Source of the DNA: Rutidosis leptorrhynchoides
Taxonomy: Eukaryota > Streptophyta > Magnoliopsida > Asterales > Asteraceae
DNA: 64,000 bases
Direction: 5' to 3'
NCBI RefSeq assembly: GCF_046630445.1
Contig: NC_092339.1
Location: 313,471,501 to 313,535,500 of the forward strand
In this document: positions 12,176-21,999 of the stretch, in pieces
Numbering within the stretch: position 1 is the first letter of the stretch
Layout of the letters: every line of letters begins with the position of its first letter
The notes under the pieces: generated by a model
The model's database searches: none
Told to the model about the DNA's origin: nothing
The model's input: the letters and a program-made list of their open reading frames with translations, nothing else
Position numbers and translations under genes: made by a program

Positions 12176-12737
12176 GAAATCAAAATTATTAAACTTCAAA
12201 CTTACAAAGTCCTAATTTAAACAAGTAATTAGCATATTAAAGAAGCAAGTTTAAACAAGTAATTAGCATATTAAACAAAGAAATTGCACAAATTGAAGAT
12301 ATAGCAAAAATTAGAAAAAAACAAGAAAAGATGATAAAATCACTAACTTTGATGAAAGATTTGTGAAGAAATTAGAAGGAAATTGGTGGAAATTGATGGA
12401 TTTGGTCGGATTTTAAGCAAAATCGTCGAAGGGTTTTTTGGTGGTGATGTGGGTGTAAAGTGTGGGCTGTTAACAGAAAAGCTACGATTAAGTTTTTTTA
12501 TTTTTTTTGAGGCGATAATCGCCGCTAAAAATCGCCGCAGAAAATGCCTGTCAGAGTGAGGGAAACTTGAATTTTTCGTGAAAATTTCGGTGGGAACTTA
12601 TCTGCGGCGATGGTCGCCGCTAAAAAGGATTTTTTTAAAATTTTAATAATTATAATTAGTTTACTAATTAATTTATATAACTATTTTATATATATTAATT
12701 AAGATTATTATTTTATATAAATATTATAAAATATTAT

Positions 12738-12738
<1 letters not shown>

Positions 12739-12823
<85 letters not shown>
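12739..12823. repeat. (TA)n / (CA)n microsatellite
   Basis: Alternating AT to about 12813 followed by acacacacac, inside the CACTA element. Confidence 0.95.
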
Positions 12824-12889
12824 TTGTAGAATATATATAAAATGTAATTTTTATATTTAAGTTTATAAGTTAGTCGACCGCACATATTA

Positions 12890-13035
12890 TCGTCATCACC
12901 GTCATTAGCGTTATCATCGTCATCTTCATCACTGTCATCATCATCCATCACTGTCATCATCGTCCATCACCGTCATCACCATCATCGTCCATCGTCGTCA
13001 TCTTCATCGAGGTCATCACCGCCATCGCCGTCATC
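12890..13035. repeat. Compound trinucleotide repeat (catcac/gtcatc)
   Basis: Repeated catcac, catcgtc and gtcatcatc units. Read on the minus strand they give Asp-rich peptides, so this may be a decayed copy of the transposon's acidic coding tail. Confidence 0.7.
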
Positions 13036-13145
13036 ACTTTATTAACGTTATTTGATACTTTACGACGTTATTTGATGACGTTATTTGATGACGTTACTTG
13101 ATACTTTACGACGTTATTTATTAACGTTACTTGATACTTTACGAC
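13036..13145. repeat. Tandem repeat, gacgttatttgat / gatactttac units
   Basis: About four to five imperfect copies of acgttatttgat and acgttacttgatactttacg in direct order. Confidence 0.8.
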
Positions 13146-13232
13146 TATCCAATGCACCCATGTGTTCCTTCATATCCACCAACTCAACTCAGTTCTCTAT
13201 CCTAATTACACAATGAATCACTCCGTGATTAA

Positions 13233-13257
13233 GGTACCTATTGACATTTCCTTCATT
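13233..13257. repeat. 25-bp exact direct repeat, copy 1
   Basis: Identical to 14335-14359. The two copies bracket the transposase remnant. Confidence 0.9.
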
Positions 13258-13303
13258 GCTGAAACTTCAGAAGCATCGGTCTCGGGTTCTGAAAATTCGT
13301 CCA

Positions 13304-14035
13304 CTAGGTCGGATGCTCGTAGTCATCATCTTCGTCCACATCGTCTTCATCGACTTCTTGGTTGTCATCATTGACTTCTTGGTCATCATCATTGACTACT
13401 TGATTGTCTTCATCGTTCACATCGTCGTCTTCGTAGTTGTCTACATCGACATCAAGATCGATTATGGCATTTACTTGGACCTGTTCAACTATTGTTGCTT
13501 CGTTTCTACTCAAATTAGTTTGAACGAGTTCTTCCAAGTTAGAAGACAAACGAATATCTGATGAAGTGTTGGCATGTATAAGGTCCAATTCGTCGTCTCC
13601 AACAAAGATATCTCAGTCCCAAGTGTTCCGATGGTGGACTTCTTGAACAACCTTCCAATACTTGCTTATTTGGCCTTTCCTTTTAGTCGGGTCATCAAGG
13701 TAAAAGATTAGATTTGCCTGTGTTGCAAGGATGTATTGAGCATTTATGTACCATTCATTTTGAGTATTAATGGTAGTTATGTTATTCTTAGTAACTAAAC
13801 CAGTGCTACCGGTGTTGAACCACTTGCATCGAAATAAAAAAACATTACAGTCGTACAAATATTGAAGCTCCAAGATTTCTTCTAGCACACCATAATATAG
13901 TGTGCCATTAGGTCCAGGACTTGAAATTCCACTATTCTGAGTTGTTCGGCGTTTATATCTACTATTAATCACAAACCTCACACCGTTACATATGCAAGCG
14001 GCGTAAGAGGTCACACTTATTGGTCCATGTGCCAA
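13304..14035 (-). pseudogene. CACTA transposase (TNPD/TNP2) C-terminal remnant, DUF4216-like
   Basis: Minus-strand frame that opens with GPISVTSYAACICNGVRF, like the segment just before DUF4216 in plant CACTA transposases. It continues with the DUF4216-type stretch YDCNVFLFRCKWFN and YILATQANLIFYLDDP (13613-14035). An Asp/Glu-rich tail follows in the same frame (13304-13588), the usual end of TNPD proteins. One in-frame TGA at about 13610 separates the two parts. The DDE catalytic domain that should lie upstream is absent, so the element cannot encode an active transposase. Start and splice structure are unknown; the ATG at 14035 is only the first in the open stretch. Confidence 0.75.
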
Positions 14036-14063
14036 AGCAAGTAACTCATCACTAACTTGAGAT

Positions 14064-14315
14064 TTGTCTTGTACTCATAAACACTTGATCTACAAAATAA
14101 ACGAGGTTATTTTGTACCACAATGATCCAAATGTCAGTCGTTTGTCAATGACTGAAGCTTTGATTCACTGGTGCATGACTCACAATATTAGAGTTAATAT
14201 TGCTCATTTAGTCGCTTCCCGAATGAATGAGCTTCATAATGAAACAAGACCTCTTCCATTTGGAGCGTTTTTTATCGTTTATTTACTAATATCGGTCCGG
14301 TTAATGGTCTTGTAG
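14064..14315 (+). other. Plus-strand open frame resembling a plant transposon/gag-like fragment
   Basis: Eighty-three codons antisense to the transposon genes. The stretch LSMTEALIHWCMTHNIRVNI followed by AHLVASRMNELHN has the feel of the 'putative plant transposon protein' domain in some plant gag-like proteins (hydrophobic block, then an AHLVAxxM-type helix). It is short, lacks the rest of any known domain, and the likeness is by eye only. It ends 20 bases before copy 2 of the 25-bp repeat. It could be a captured fragment or chance. Confidence 0.3.
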
Positions 14316-14334
14316 GACGACGCCTTTTAAGTAC

Positions 14335-14359
14335 GGTACCTATTGACATTTCCTTCATT
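14335..14359. repeat. 25-bp exact direct repeat, copy 2
   Basis: Identical to 13233-13257. Confidence 0.9.
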
Positions 14360-14745
14360 TCCTTTTTAAGATCGTCATTTAATAATTTATGTTGAAGTGT
14401 GTGTTTAATTCAGTAACATCGTATGACCTTTATTTTATGTTTGTCGTTTGCAGTGCTTAATTCACAATCTTTGTATAATATTCGATTGAATGTTTGTCGT
14501 TTGTCCGATGTTAATTAAAGTAAAACATAAACGATACTAATAACATAAATGATAGCTTATAAAACGATACTAAGACATGAAAAACTAGAAATTGACAATA
14601 ACATAAATGATTTCTTTCAACATTGCTTATAAAACGATACAATTAATACTTGAAAACTAGAAGATGACAATAACATAAACGATACAACATAAAAACGATA
14701 CTAATAATACTAAACTTAACAGTTTAGTAATAATACTAAATGATA
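14360..14745. other. Non-coding interior of the CACTA element
   Basis: AT-rich, with several loose direct copies of aacataaacgata and aaaacgatacta (about 14520-14705). No supported gene. Confidence 0.5.
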
Positions 14746-15087
14746 CTAAAACATTTCTTCATCTTCTTCGAAAACTAAATAGAGAGAAATGCGATTGGAA
14801 CGCCAATTCAATGTCTCTTTTATACCGTTCCACTCATCTTCAGTACGAAGATATTTAGCGGATAATTCCGGAACATAGTCATCTTCGTAATACAACACGT
14901 CAGTGTGTTCAAACGGAACCATTTCTTTCAAAAAACATAACAGGTCCTCTAAACCTGCGTGGCGAACATCAATTTCTCTGAATATAGATTGAGAACTACG
15001 GGCATAATCGTAATCTCTCCTTTCATTACGGAAATTACTTCCGTAATAAACTTCCAATGAGACAATCATCGGCGCAATGATAGTCAT
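14746..15087 (-). CDS. PB1-like domain protein of the CACTA element, possibly captured from a MULE
   Basis: An open frame of 113 codons at the 5' side of the transposon, just inside the subterminal repeats. The sequence is built like the PB1-like N-terminal domain of plant MuDR/MULE transposases: a beta strand plus 'YYGSNFRNE' opening (about residues 11-23), a middle 'IDVRHAGLEDLLCFLKEM' helix segment (about 38-55), a 'DVLYYED' strand, then 'LRTEDEWNGI' and a hydrophobic 'ISLYLVFEED' strand at the end. Nothing after it continues into a MULE transposase. Its position, first gene on the minus strand near the 5' end, suggests expression from the element's own promoter. No catalytic role can be read from it. 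The domain assignment is by pattern only. Confidence 0.45.
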   Translation of the reverse strand: MTIIAPMIVSLEVYYGSNFRNERRDYDYARSSQSIFREIDVRHAGLEDLLCFLKEMVPFEHTDVLYYEDDYVPELSAKYLRTEDEWNGIKETLNWRSNRISLYLVFEEDEEMF

Positions 15088-15174
15088 TTTGTGTATTGTT
15101 TGTGTGTGTGTGTATTGTGTGTGTTTGATGATAAGTTATTCAGCCTGTTAAATAGGAAAAAAAAATCCTTGTTA

Positions 15175-15490
15175 TTTGCGGCGACTTTTTTGCGGCGAGC
15201 TGCAAATTGGAGGGAATTTTTTTGTCAGAAAAAATTTGGAGGGAAAAAAGAACCATTATTTGCGGCAACATGCATCGCCGAAAAAAAAAAAATTCAACGC
15301 TTTGACCGTCTGTTATAAAAAGAAAATGTAAAAGAAAATAAATTACAGATTATTTGCGGCGAGGAGTAAAAAGTATCGCCGCAAAAAAAGGTGGACCCAT
15401 CTATGACCAGAAAAGCAGTCAAAGAACGTGAAATTTTTTGGCGTTTAGTGGATTATTTGCGGCGACCTCAAAGCGCCGCAAAAAAGGGTC
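15175..15490. repeat. CACTA right subterminal repeats
   Basis: Repeated gcggcgac, cgccgcaaaa and tttgcggcgac motifs mirroring those at 10006-10140. Confidence 0.75.
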
Positions 15491-15501
15491 GACGCCTGTT
15501 C

Positions 15502-15518
15502 TGTTTTTTCTTGTAGTG
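15502..15518 (-). repeat. CACTA right terminal inverted repeat
   Basis: Ends ttcttgtagtg; complementary to the left terminus; followed by the cca target duplication. Confidence 0.9.
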
Positions 15519-16209
15519 CCACAAATTTTCTCCAATTAGCATAACTCGTTGACAAACGAGTGTAAAGCATAATGCAGGTAAGTATGAACGTATGATAGTA
15601 ACTACTATTACATAGTGTCCATAGATAGGCTAAAAGCCATTCATATATTGGTGCAAGATATTAATTAAGTCCTTACTAGTTACTTATAAAGTTATAAGGA
15701 TATATATTCCAATGCTAGTTCAGTTCATAACTAGTATGAAATGAGGTTGTCCCGCACAGATTTTAACTTAATTAATGATCTTAAATTATATGGCTTCTGT
15801 CACGTACTACAATCACTCTGTTCATTTTTTTTTTCCAAGTAATTTTAGCAAAATCACATAGGACACGTATATAACACGAGTTTTTGCACCAACATAGAAA
15901 ATCACACTTTTTGCACGGTAATATGGTTGTTACAATATGATTTAGTATAACTTACCAAAACAGACGTCTTGAACTCGACCCTTAATTCATGCAAACATAT
16001 TATATATGTTTATATAAAGTAAGTAAAACATCAAACAATTTGCTCTTAAGCACATACTTAAATCCATTCCAATACATTAGATAACTTTATTTTACTTTTC
16101 TCAATACTCTCAAAGTCTCTTAAATAAACTGTCATCTTCTATTACTATTTTATTTCATGTAATGTGATTATATCCAATAAAATAACAGAGAGGATAGTTA
16201 GATTACAAC
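15519..16209. other. Intergenic DNA and presumed P450 promoter
   Basis: AT-rich, without an open frame of note. The CACTA element ends about 690 bases upstream of the P450 start and so forms part of its upstream region. Confidence 0.5.
16011..16018 (+). promoter_or_regulatory. Candidate TATA box of the P450 gene
   Basis: Tatataaa about 190 bases before the start codon, in AT-rich DNA. Plausible for a 5' leader of roughly 150 bases, but AT-rich sequence gives such motifs by chance. Confidence 0.3.
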
Positions 16210-17778
16210 ATGATCTTGAACTTCCTATTCTCTTTAACAAGATGGTTGTATTTTCATTTATTATTCACAGATATAACCATCTCCCTTTTAATCATCTTCA
16301 TTTTCAACTCTATACTTAATCGAATAACTAGAACGGGCCTAATGATATGGCCCGTTTTCGGTATACTTCCAACATTTGCCTTACATGCATCTAATCTTTA
16401 TGAATGGGGTAGTGAAAATTTGATAAAATATGGTGGAACTTTTTACTATAGAGGTATGTGGATGGGTGGTACTTTTGGTGTTGTCACAAGTGATCCTCTT
16501 AATATTGAATACATGCTCAAAACAAATTTTAAAAACTTCCCAAAAGGGCAAGCTTATAAAGAAAGATTTTATGATTTTCTTGGTGACGGGATCTTTAACG
16601 CCGATGATGAGTTGTGGAGGACACAACGTCGTGTGGCTAACTCTGAAATGCATTCGACTCGATTCATTCAATTCTCATTGGAATCGGTTAGAAATCTTGT
16701 GCATAACAAGTTGTTGAAGGTTTTAGAGGCTAAAAAAGGGTGTGTTATTGATTTACAAGATGTGCTTCTTCGTTTTACTTTCGATAATACTTGTTCAGTG
16801 GCATTTGGTGTCGATTCGGGGTGTTTAGAAGTTGATTTTCCGGAAACGCCCTTTGCAAAGGCGTTTGAGAAAGTAACGTTCGCAACCTTGATGAGGTTTT
16901 TAGTCCCTCGTTATATTTGGAAACCGATGAAGTTTTTCAGATTAGGGTTTGAAAACACAATGTATGAATCTGTCAAGATTGTGCATGACTTTTCTGAAAA
17001 AACAGTTAGAGAAAGAAAGATGGAATTGTTATCTAACAAGGAGGGTATAATTGGTAATTCAAGGTGTGATCTTTTGTCAAGGCTTATAATTATGGAACAA
17101 GATAAAAAAGAAGTCTTTTTTACTGATAAATTGCTTCAAGATTTTTGCATAAGCTTCATTTTAGCAGGTAGAGACACAAGCTCAGTTGGATTATCATGGT
17201 TCTTTTGGTTAATTACACAAAACCCGCAAGTCGAAACTCGAATCCTCGATGAAATTCATACTATTTTACAACAACGAGATAAACCGTACAAAGATAATCA
17301 AGAAAACATAGTATTTACAGAAGAAGAACTCAAGAAAATGGTGTATTTGCAGGCAGCAATATCCGAATCTTTACGTTTGTACCCTCCCGTTTCATTTGAC
17401 CACAAACAGCCACGAGAAGACGATGTTTTTCCGGATGGGACCCACATTGGAAAGGGTGCACGAGTCGTTTATTGCATGTATGGTATGGCTAGAATGGAGA
17501 CCCTTTGGGGTAAAGATTGTCTTGAGTTTAGGCCTGAAAGGTGGATCAAAGATGGTGAGTTTGTAAGCGAAAGCCAATTCAAGTACGCCGTGTTCAATGC
17601 GGGCCCACGATTGTGTGTGGGCAAAAAGTTTGCTTATATGCAAATGAAACTGGTGGTTTCTTCAATTTTATTAAGGTATAAAGTGAAATTGGTTGAAGGT
17701 CATAAAGTATGTCCAAAACTAAATACTACACTTTACATGAAGTATGGGCTATTGGTTACAATGGAACCTAGGGTGTAA
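16210..17778 (+). CDS. Cytochrome P450, CYP86-type fatty acid omega-hydroxylase
   Basis: Single-exon gene of 522 codons, full length for the family. It starts with a hydrophobic ER anchor (about residues 1-35), then the proline-rich hinge WPVFGILP. I-helix AGRDTSS is at 319-325, K-helix ESLR at 386-389, the FRPERW motif at 440-445, and the heme loop FNAGPRLCVGKKFAY has its ligand Cys at 469. The AGRDTSS motif, the LSWFFWL stretch after it, the YKERFYDFLGDGIFNADDELWRTQRR-type segment (about 116-141) and lack of introns place it in the CYP86 clan, nearest CYP86B/C by eye. Such enzymes sit in the ER membrane and add a terminal hydroxyl to fatty acids for cutin, suberin or related polymers, using a P450 reductase. 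The ATG at 16210 gives a proper anchor and no earlier in-frame ATG is near. All key motifs are present. Chain-length preference cannot be read. Flanked by the CACTA element and by GH5 genes with no obvious pathway link. Confidence 0.9.
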   Translation: MILNFLFSLTRWLYFHLLFTDITISLLIIFIFNSILNRITRTGLMIWPVFGILPTFALHASNLYEWGSENLIKYGGTFYYRGMWMGGTFGVVTSDPLNIEYMLKTNFKNFPKGQAYKERFYDFLGDGIFNADDELWRTQRRVANSEMHSTRFIQFSLESVRNLVHNKLLKVLEAKKGCVIDLQDVLLRFTFDNTCSVAFGVDSGCLEVDFPETPFAKAFEKVTFATLMRFLVPRYIWKPMKFFRLGFENTMYESVKIVHDFSEKTVRERKMELLSNKEGIIGNSRCDLLSRLIIMEQDKKEVFFTDKLLQDFCISFILAGRDTSSVGLSWFFWLITQNPQVETRILDEIHTILQQRDKPYKDNQENIVFTEEELKKMVYLQAAISESLRLYPPVSFDHKQPREDDVFPDGTHIGKGARVVYCMYGMARMETLWGKDCLEFRPERWIKDGEFVSESQFKYAVFNAGPRLCVGKKFAYMQMKLVVSSILLRYKVKLVEGHKVCPKLNTTLYMKYGLLVTMEPRV

Positions 17779-18389
17779 AGATGATTGCTTGATGTTAAGT
17801 TGTTTTTGACATCATGGGGTTCCTTGTTTTCTTCTTTATTGTAATGGTTATATATGGAGTTATTTGGATTGTTATTAGGATTCAGTGTCATACATAATAT
17901 GTAAGATACTGTATTATGGAACTTTATTCCGGTTCTGATCATATTATTCATGTTTTTGTTTGTATCTCAAATTTGTTAGTTAATTAATAAGTTAAATACC
18001 TATTTGCACTTGAATGCATTTGAATTTTGGTGTAAATAATATAGAGAGTAATGATACGCCCTATAGGTCGCATCAAAAAACCATCTTCAATTTGCCATTA
18101 ACCGTAAAGAACAAGCGTCTCCCGTCAGAGTTGGAAACCGGTCTACATTAAAAGGATAAAGTACTTTTGGACGGATGAAGAGCAACGATTGTATGACGAA
18201 GAGGTTAATACCCAATGATAGTTGTTCCGGTGCCGTGATCAATGAGCCGGATACAAAGGGCTTGATAGAAACAACCGGGTAGAATTGGCCGGACAGGAAT
18301 ATTTGGATAGTAATTAGATTGCGTCTACACGTAAACCCTTTAGCTTGGACAATTTGTATGCTACCCGGTTGTCAGGACGTGTTTCTCAA
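17779..18389. other. P450 3' flank and intergenic DNA
   Basis: The presumed P450 3' UTR is AT-rich. 18050-18389 has a more balanced composition and may already belong to the LTR-like fragment that follows, but its start is not defined. Confidence 0.4.
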
Positions 18390-18720
18390 AATATTTAGAC
18401 AGTGTGCACACGATCTGTATGTACCACGTCAGCCCTATTATTCCAAAAGTTTGTTACGCACACAAGTGGTACGTGTGTCACGTCAGCTACTCACGTAACA
18501 AATTTTTCGTCTATAAATAACCCTTTGTCATTCATTTCATTATCTTCACACACTATAAACTTACTCTGCATAAATCTATTCTCAAATCCAAGTTTGCTAA
18601 TTCCGATCATCTCCATTGGATATCATCGCTTAAATATTAATTACTCAATATTGAGTAGATTAATCCTTCGATTGGGTTTGCACGATTGCCAGTTTTAAAA
18701 CAATCGATTAATCATTTTTC
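18390..18720 (+). repeat. LTR-like promoter fragment, plus copy of an inverted pair
   Basis: Contains agtttgttac, agtggtacgtgtg, cacgtcagc and a TATA-like tctataaataa (18510-18520), then an atattaattactcaat...gattaatcct block. The same string of motifs occurs in reverse orientation at about 28090-28420. The order promoter-TATA-leader suggests the U3-R part of an LTR retrotransposon, or less likely a pararetrovirus promoter. Diverged and without coding parts nearby, so an old fragment. Confidence 0.5.
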
Positions 18721-19054
18721 CCCTCAATTACACTCGTACCTGTTATCCTGATAGTTAGGTTCAATCACAGAATGAAACTACTTGCTAGAGTTAGCGATTC
18801 GCTGCTAGAATAGCAACATCGTTGAGACGTTTCTGAATTGTAACTACAACAACACCAGTTGATCAAACTATAGCAAATCACACTCTTTATGTGGTAAGAC
18901 GATTTTTATAATATAATTCATCACTTACCAATAGAGTCGTCTTGAACTGTTCGTGAAGTCATTCACCAACTTAATGGTATTATACAAATTGTGAAATTGT
19001 GAAGTTAAACTTGTATTCAGTTGCTGTTCAATTTTACACTAATTACATAAAGTG
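18721..19054. other. Possible continuation of the LTR-like fragment
   Basis: The stretch near 18770-18870 (cttgctagagttagcgattcgctgctagaa...) has the balanced composition of retroelement leader sequence. No coding region is seen. The 3' end of the GH5 gene A transcript should also lie here. Confidence 0.35.
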
Positions 19055-21198
19055 TCACGCGAATAAGTTAACTCCAAGGGACCAAAGGACAGTATCAATC
19101 CGACTATACATTCGTGTTGCACGAGATCCCATTGTACCGTTTATGATTTTAAACCATTGGCTAGCAGGGTCGCACGTATTATCATCGGCTAAACATTTAC
19201 AAGTGTTTGTAACAATCGTATTTTCAGAGTTTGCGTCCAGGCAAACTTCTTCACCATTATTGATCTTTGATGAAAGGTGTAGTTTAGATGCTGATATGGG
19301 TTCCCATTGTGTAGAAGTGTCTGTGCAAATCGTACCTAACTTTACATTATTACCTAATTCATCTGCTTTTAGGCAATAGTTTGTGCCCTTTATTGTTAGC
19401 GCCTTGTTTGGTGTGTAATCCCAACCCTCGGCTTCTGAACACGGGCCCAGTCTTAGCGGCTGGAGAAACGATTGGTGTTGCACACACAGCCCCGTTGCAG
19501 GATGGAAAATTATTTTATGTTGACTATTTTCTGATAATCCAGGTCCTGCAGCATACAAAAAACGTGTAAATTGACCCGTGACAAATCCATGCAATTTGAC
19601 CATATTAAACCCATTTGGACCCTCAAGTAGAATAAATTTAAAAGACATGCCTAGATGATTTACCAAGGTTGTTAAAAATCACTAGGAGTACTCGGTCAGA
19701 ACTTTTAGGGAGTACTCGGCAACTCAGGGAGTACTCGGATGTTGACCAAGTTTGACTTTGACTAATTTTGACCAGGTTTGACCTAGTTTTGACTGATTTT
19801 CCCAGTAATCCCAAGTTTTCCCAGATTATCTAGCGAATTTTGACCAAATTTCTAAGTACCAGCCAAGTAATTCCGAATTCTGCAACACTTTACTACCCAA
19901 GATATAATCAGATTATTTCACTTAATCCTTGGGTATTATTAAAATAAGCCTTACCTTGAAAAGGAGATTGGATGGCTGCAATCTTTTTCAAAAAACTTGA
20001 GTTTCTCGGTTTACGCCAATCCCAATCCAAAACACCAAAAAACTCTTCCATTTCAACATTACCCTGCCTAATATAATAGCTCCCCGCGAGTGTCCATATC
20101 GCCCAATCAAGGTCATGATCCGCGACCCAAACCGAAAAACAATTCAAATACCGATTATCAACCTCATTTGTACCCCTTAGATCCACACCCCATTCACTTA
20201 TAAACAAAGGGTACCCTTCATCCAACAAAAAACCCGATCTTCTCGTTATGTTATAAACCACCCGAGCACATACTTCGTTAGCGTTATCGTTTTTCCAATC
20301 TTCATCATTTGAAAAACCATACCAATGAACTTCATACACAATCTTGTTGCTAAATGTTAAACTCATCGGTTGGATTTGAAGAAAGGACAAATCTTTGTCG
20401 TAACTTAAACCAGATACGATGACTAGAACGTTAGGGTTCGTTGCATGAACAACTTCTGCACCCTTTTGCATGTATCTGGTTAACAATTAAGATTCAGTAT
20501 TGATTATATCAAAAGTTGAAGATTTTGAAGGTGTTGTAAGTAATTGATACCTGTACCATATGCTAACGTTTTCTTTGGGCCCACGGAGTTCGTTTCTTAA
20601 GCTCATACCAACCACATTGGGTGTGTCTTTGAACATGGTAGCAACTTGGGTGAGACCCGTGAGCCACGTATCCGGGTCGAAATATTCGTCACCAAAAAAG
20701 CCGCTGCCGTCAGAATCGCTACAACACCATCCAGGCTTACTTATCTGATTATCTAATATTATCATAACATTGTTCCTATCAAGACTTGCAACCACTTCCT
20801 GTGAATTAAAAAATTACATGTCATAGCTATAGATTAATGTTTTAACTTATAACCCTTACTTTGTATTACTCACTGACTCTGTTTTATATCAAACAAACAA
20901 AAACAATTTTTGAGAACTTAATATTAATTGAGTTACTAACTTAATCACTTAATTCAGTTTAAGTACCTGGGATTTTTACAGATATACTAGTAAAGTAATT
21001 TGAATTCTGTAACTTAATATCCTTTTTTTCATCTGTTTCCCTGATCATACAGTTAACATGTTACATGTAGGTACCCTTAATATGCAATTAAAACAATACG
21101 TTATGCAATTAAAAAAAATTAGTTATGCAATTAAAACAATAAGTTAGCTAAAATGTAAAGGGTAAAAATCTTAAGTTAATAAAAAGTATAATGTAAAA

Positions 21199-21237
<39 letters not shown>

Positions 21238-21806
21238 AAGGTGTGTGTTTTTTGTTTAAGGACAATAAACTCGGGAGTATAACATATACAGTAATTTGTA
21301 TCTGTATGTATATGAATTTAAAAAAAAAAAAAAAAAAAAATTACCTGAAATGCTTTGATGAGTGGAAGATCAATAATCGAAGGATTATTAACTTCAAATC
21401 CAGTAATAGCATCAAACAACCCAAGTTTAAGAAATGATTGTTTAACTGTAATAGACCCTAAATTTTTATCCGTGAATAAAAAAAGTGGGTAAGTTAATCT
21501 CACACAATTGAATCCCATTTTCAAGATTTTATTAGAGATTACATCAACTGGTTGTTTGCTTAAACCCTCTGCGATCACTGCATCTAGATGACTCGCCCAA
21601 TTCACACACGACAACTTCACCCTTTTTCCGAATTCTCCGTCGTCGATGATCCACCGTGAGTCCGTCGAGAGCGGCAGTGCTGCCGTGAGACGGTGGTGGA
21701 GGACGGTGGTTAAGATGATGAGGAGGAAAGGAAGAGGATATGATGATAATTTCCAGTTCATAATTGGAGTACTTATTTTTGGTTTGCTAAATTTTCCAAT
21801 TCCCAA
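19055..21806 (-). CDS. GH5 glycosyl hydrolase (cellulase-family protein) with C-terminal ricin-B-like domain, gene A
   Basis: Four coding exons read from GT-AG sites: 21806-21345, 20798-20551, 20475-19955, 19545-19055. They join in frame to 573 codons ending in TGA. The N-terminus holds a signal peptide; Met16 (21761) gives a more usual start than Met1. GH5 motifs: NELRGP with the acid/base Glu224, the VHWYGFS substrate-site strand (His287), and SEWG with the nucleophile Glu331. After SPFQG the last exon codes a beta-trefoil-like domain (FHPATGLCVQ, CLKAD, SQWFKI). This matches the plant family of the Arabidopsis At1g13130/At3g26130 type, annotated as cellulase, secreted and presumably acting on cell-wall or other beta-glycosides; the true substrate is not established. 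Intron 2 is only 75 bases. Gene B at 28809-32842 is its tandem partner on the same strand. No broken residue seen; confidence in structure is high, in activity moderate. Confidence 0.88.
19660..19880. repeat. Short repeat cluster in intron 3 of GH5 gene A
   Basis: Three copies of ggagtactcgg (19683-19740) are followed by repeated tttgacc / ttttgact units (19743-19800) and two 'ttcccag' copies. It looks like a dispersed repeat or small element inside the intron. Gene B's intron 3 lacks it. Confidence 0.5.
21205..21233. repeat. T29 homopolymer in intron 1 of GH5 gene A
   Basis: Twenty-nine T on the plus strand, hence A29 in the gene's transcript. It faces the A21 run at 21320-21340. Confidence 0.95.
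21320..21340. repeat. A21 homopolymer next to the 5' splice site of GH5 gene A
   Basis: Twenty-one A on the plus strand. In the minus-strand transcript intron 1 begins GTAA followed at once by this run as U21. Confidence 0.95.
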
Positions 21807-21999
21807 CTAACAAGATATCAGAATGTTTTGTTATCGGTATGCAAATGCAAATATGCTCTCTTTTTCTGTTTCCATAATTTCAATTTTGGCCCTTATTGTT
21901 TTTATTATATTTTTTAAAGAACTTTTTTAACGACAACTTTAATTGTCGTTAACGTACGCTCTTATAAAAGTGTTGTACAATTTAACATAAACCATTATT

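Noticed and set aside
12739-13145. CRISPR-like array from regular repeats
   Set aside because: Simple tandem repeats without unique spacers, in a eukaryotic transposon.
13241-13561. Val/Ile-rich plus-strand frame
   Set aside because: Mirror image of the Asp/Glu-rich coding tail on the minus strand; the same effect explains the Val-rich frames opposite the Asn tracts at 51640-51849 and 57725-57961.
18390-18720. Endogenous pararetrovirus (caulimovirus) promoter
   Set aside because: Promoter-like order of motifs, but no viral coding sequence nearby and no clear 35S-type match; an LTR fragment is simpler.
19055-19666. Reading the last GH5 exon as a separate small lectin gene
   Set aside because: A splice acceptor at 19546-19547 joins it in frame and phase to the GH5 exons, and gene B has the same arrangement.
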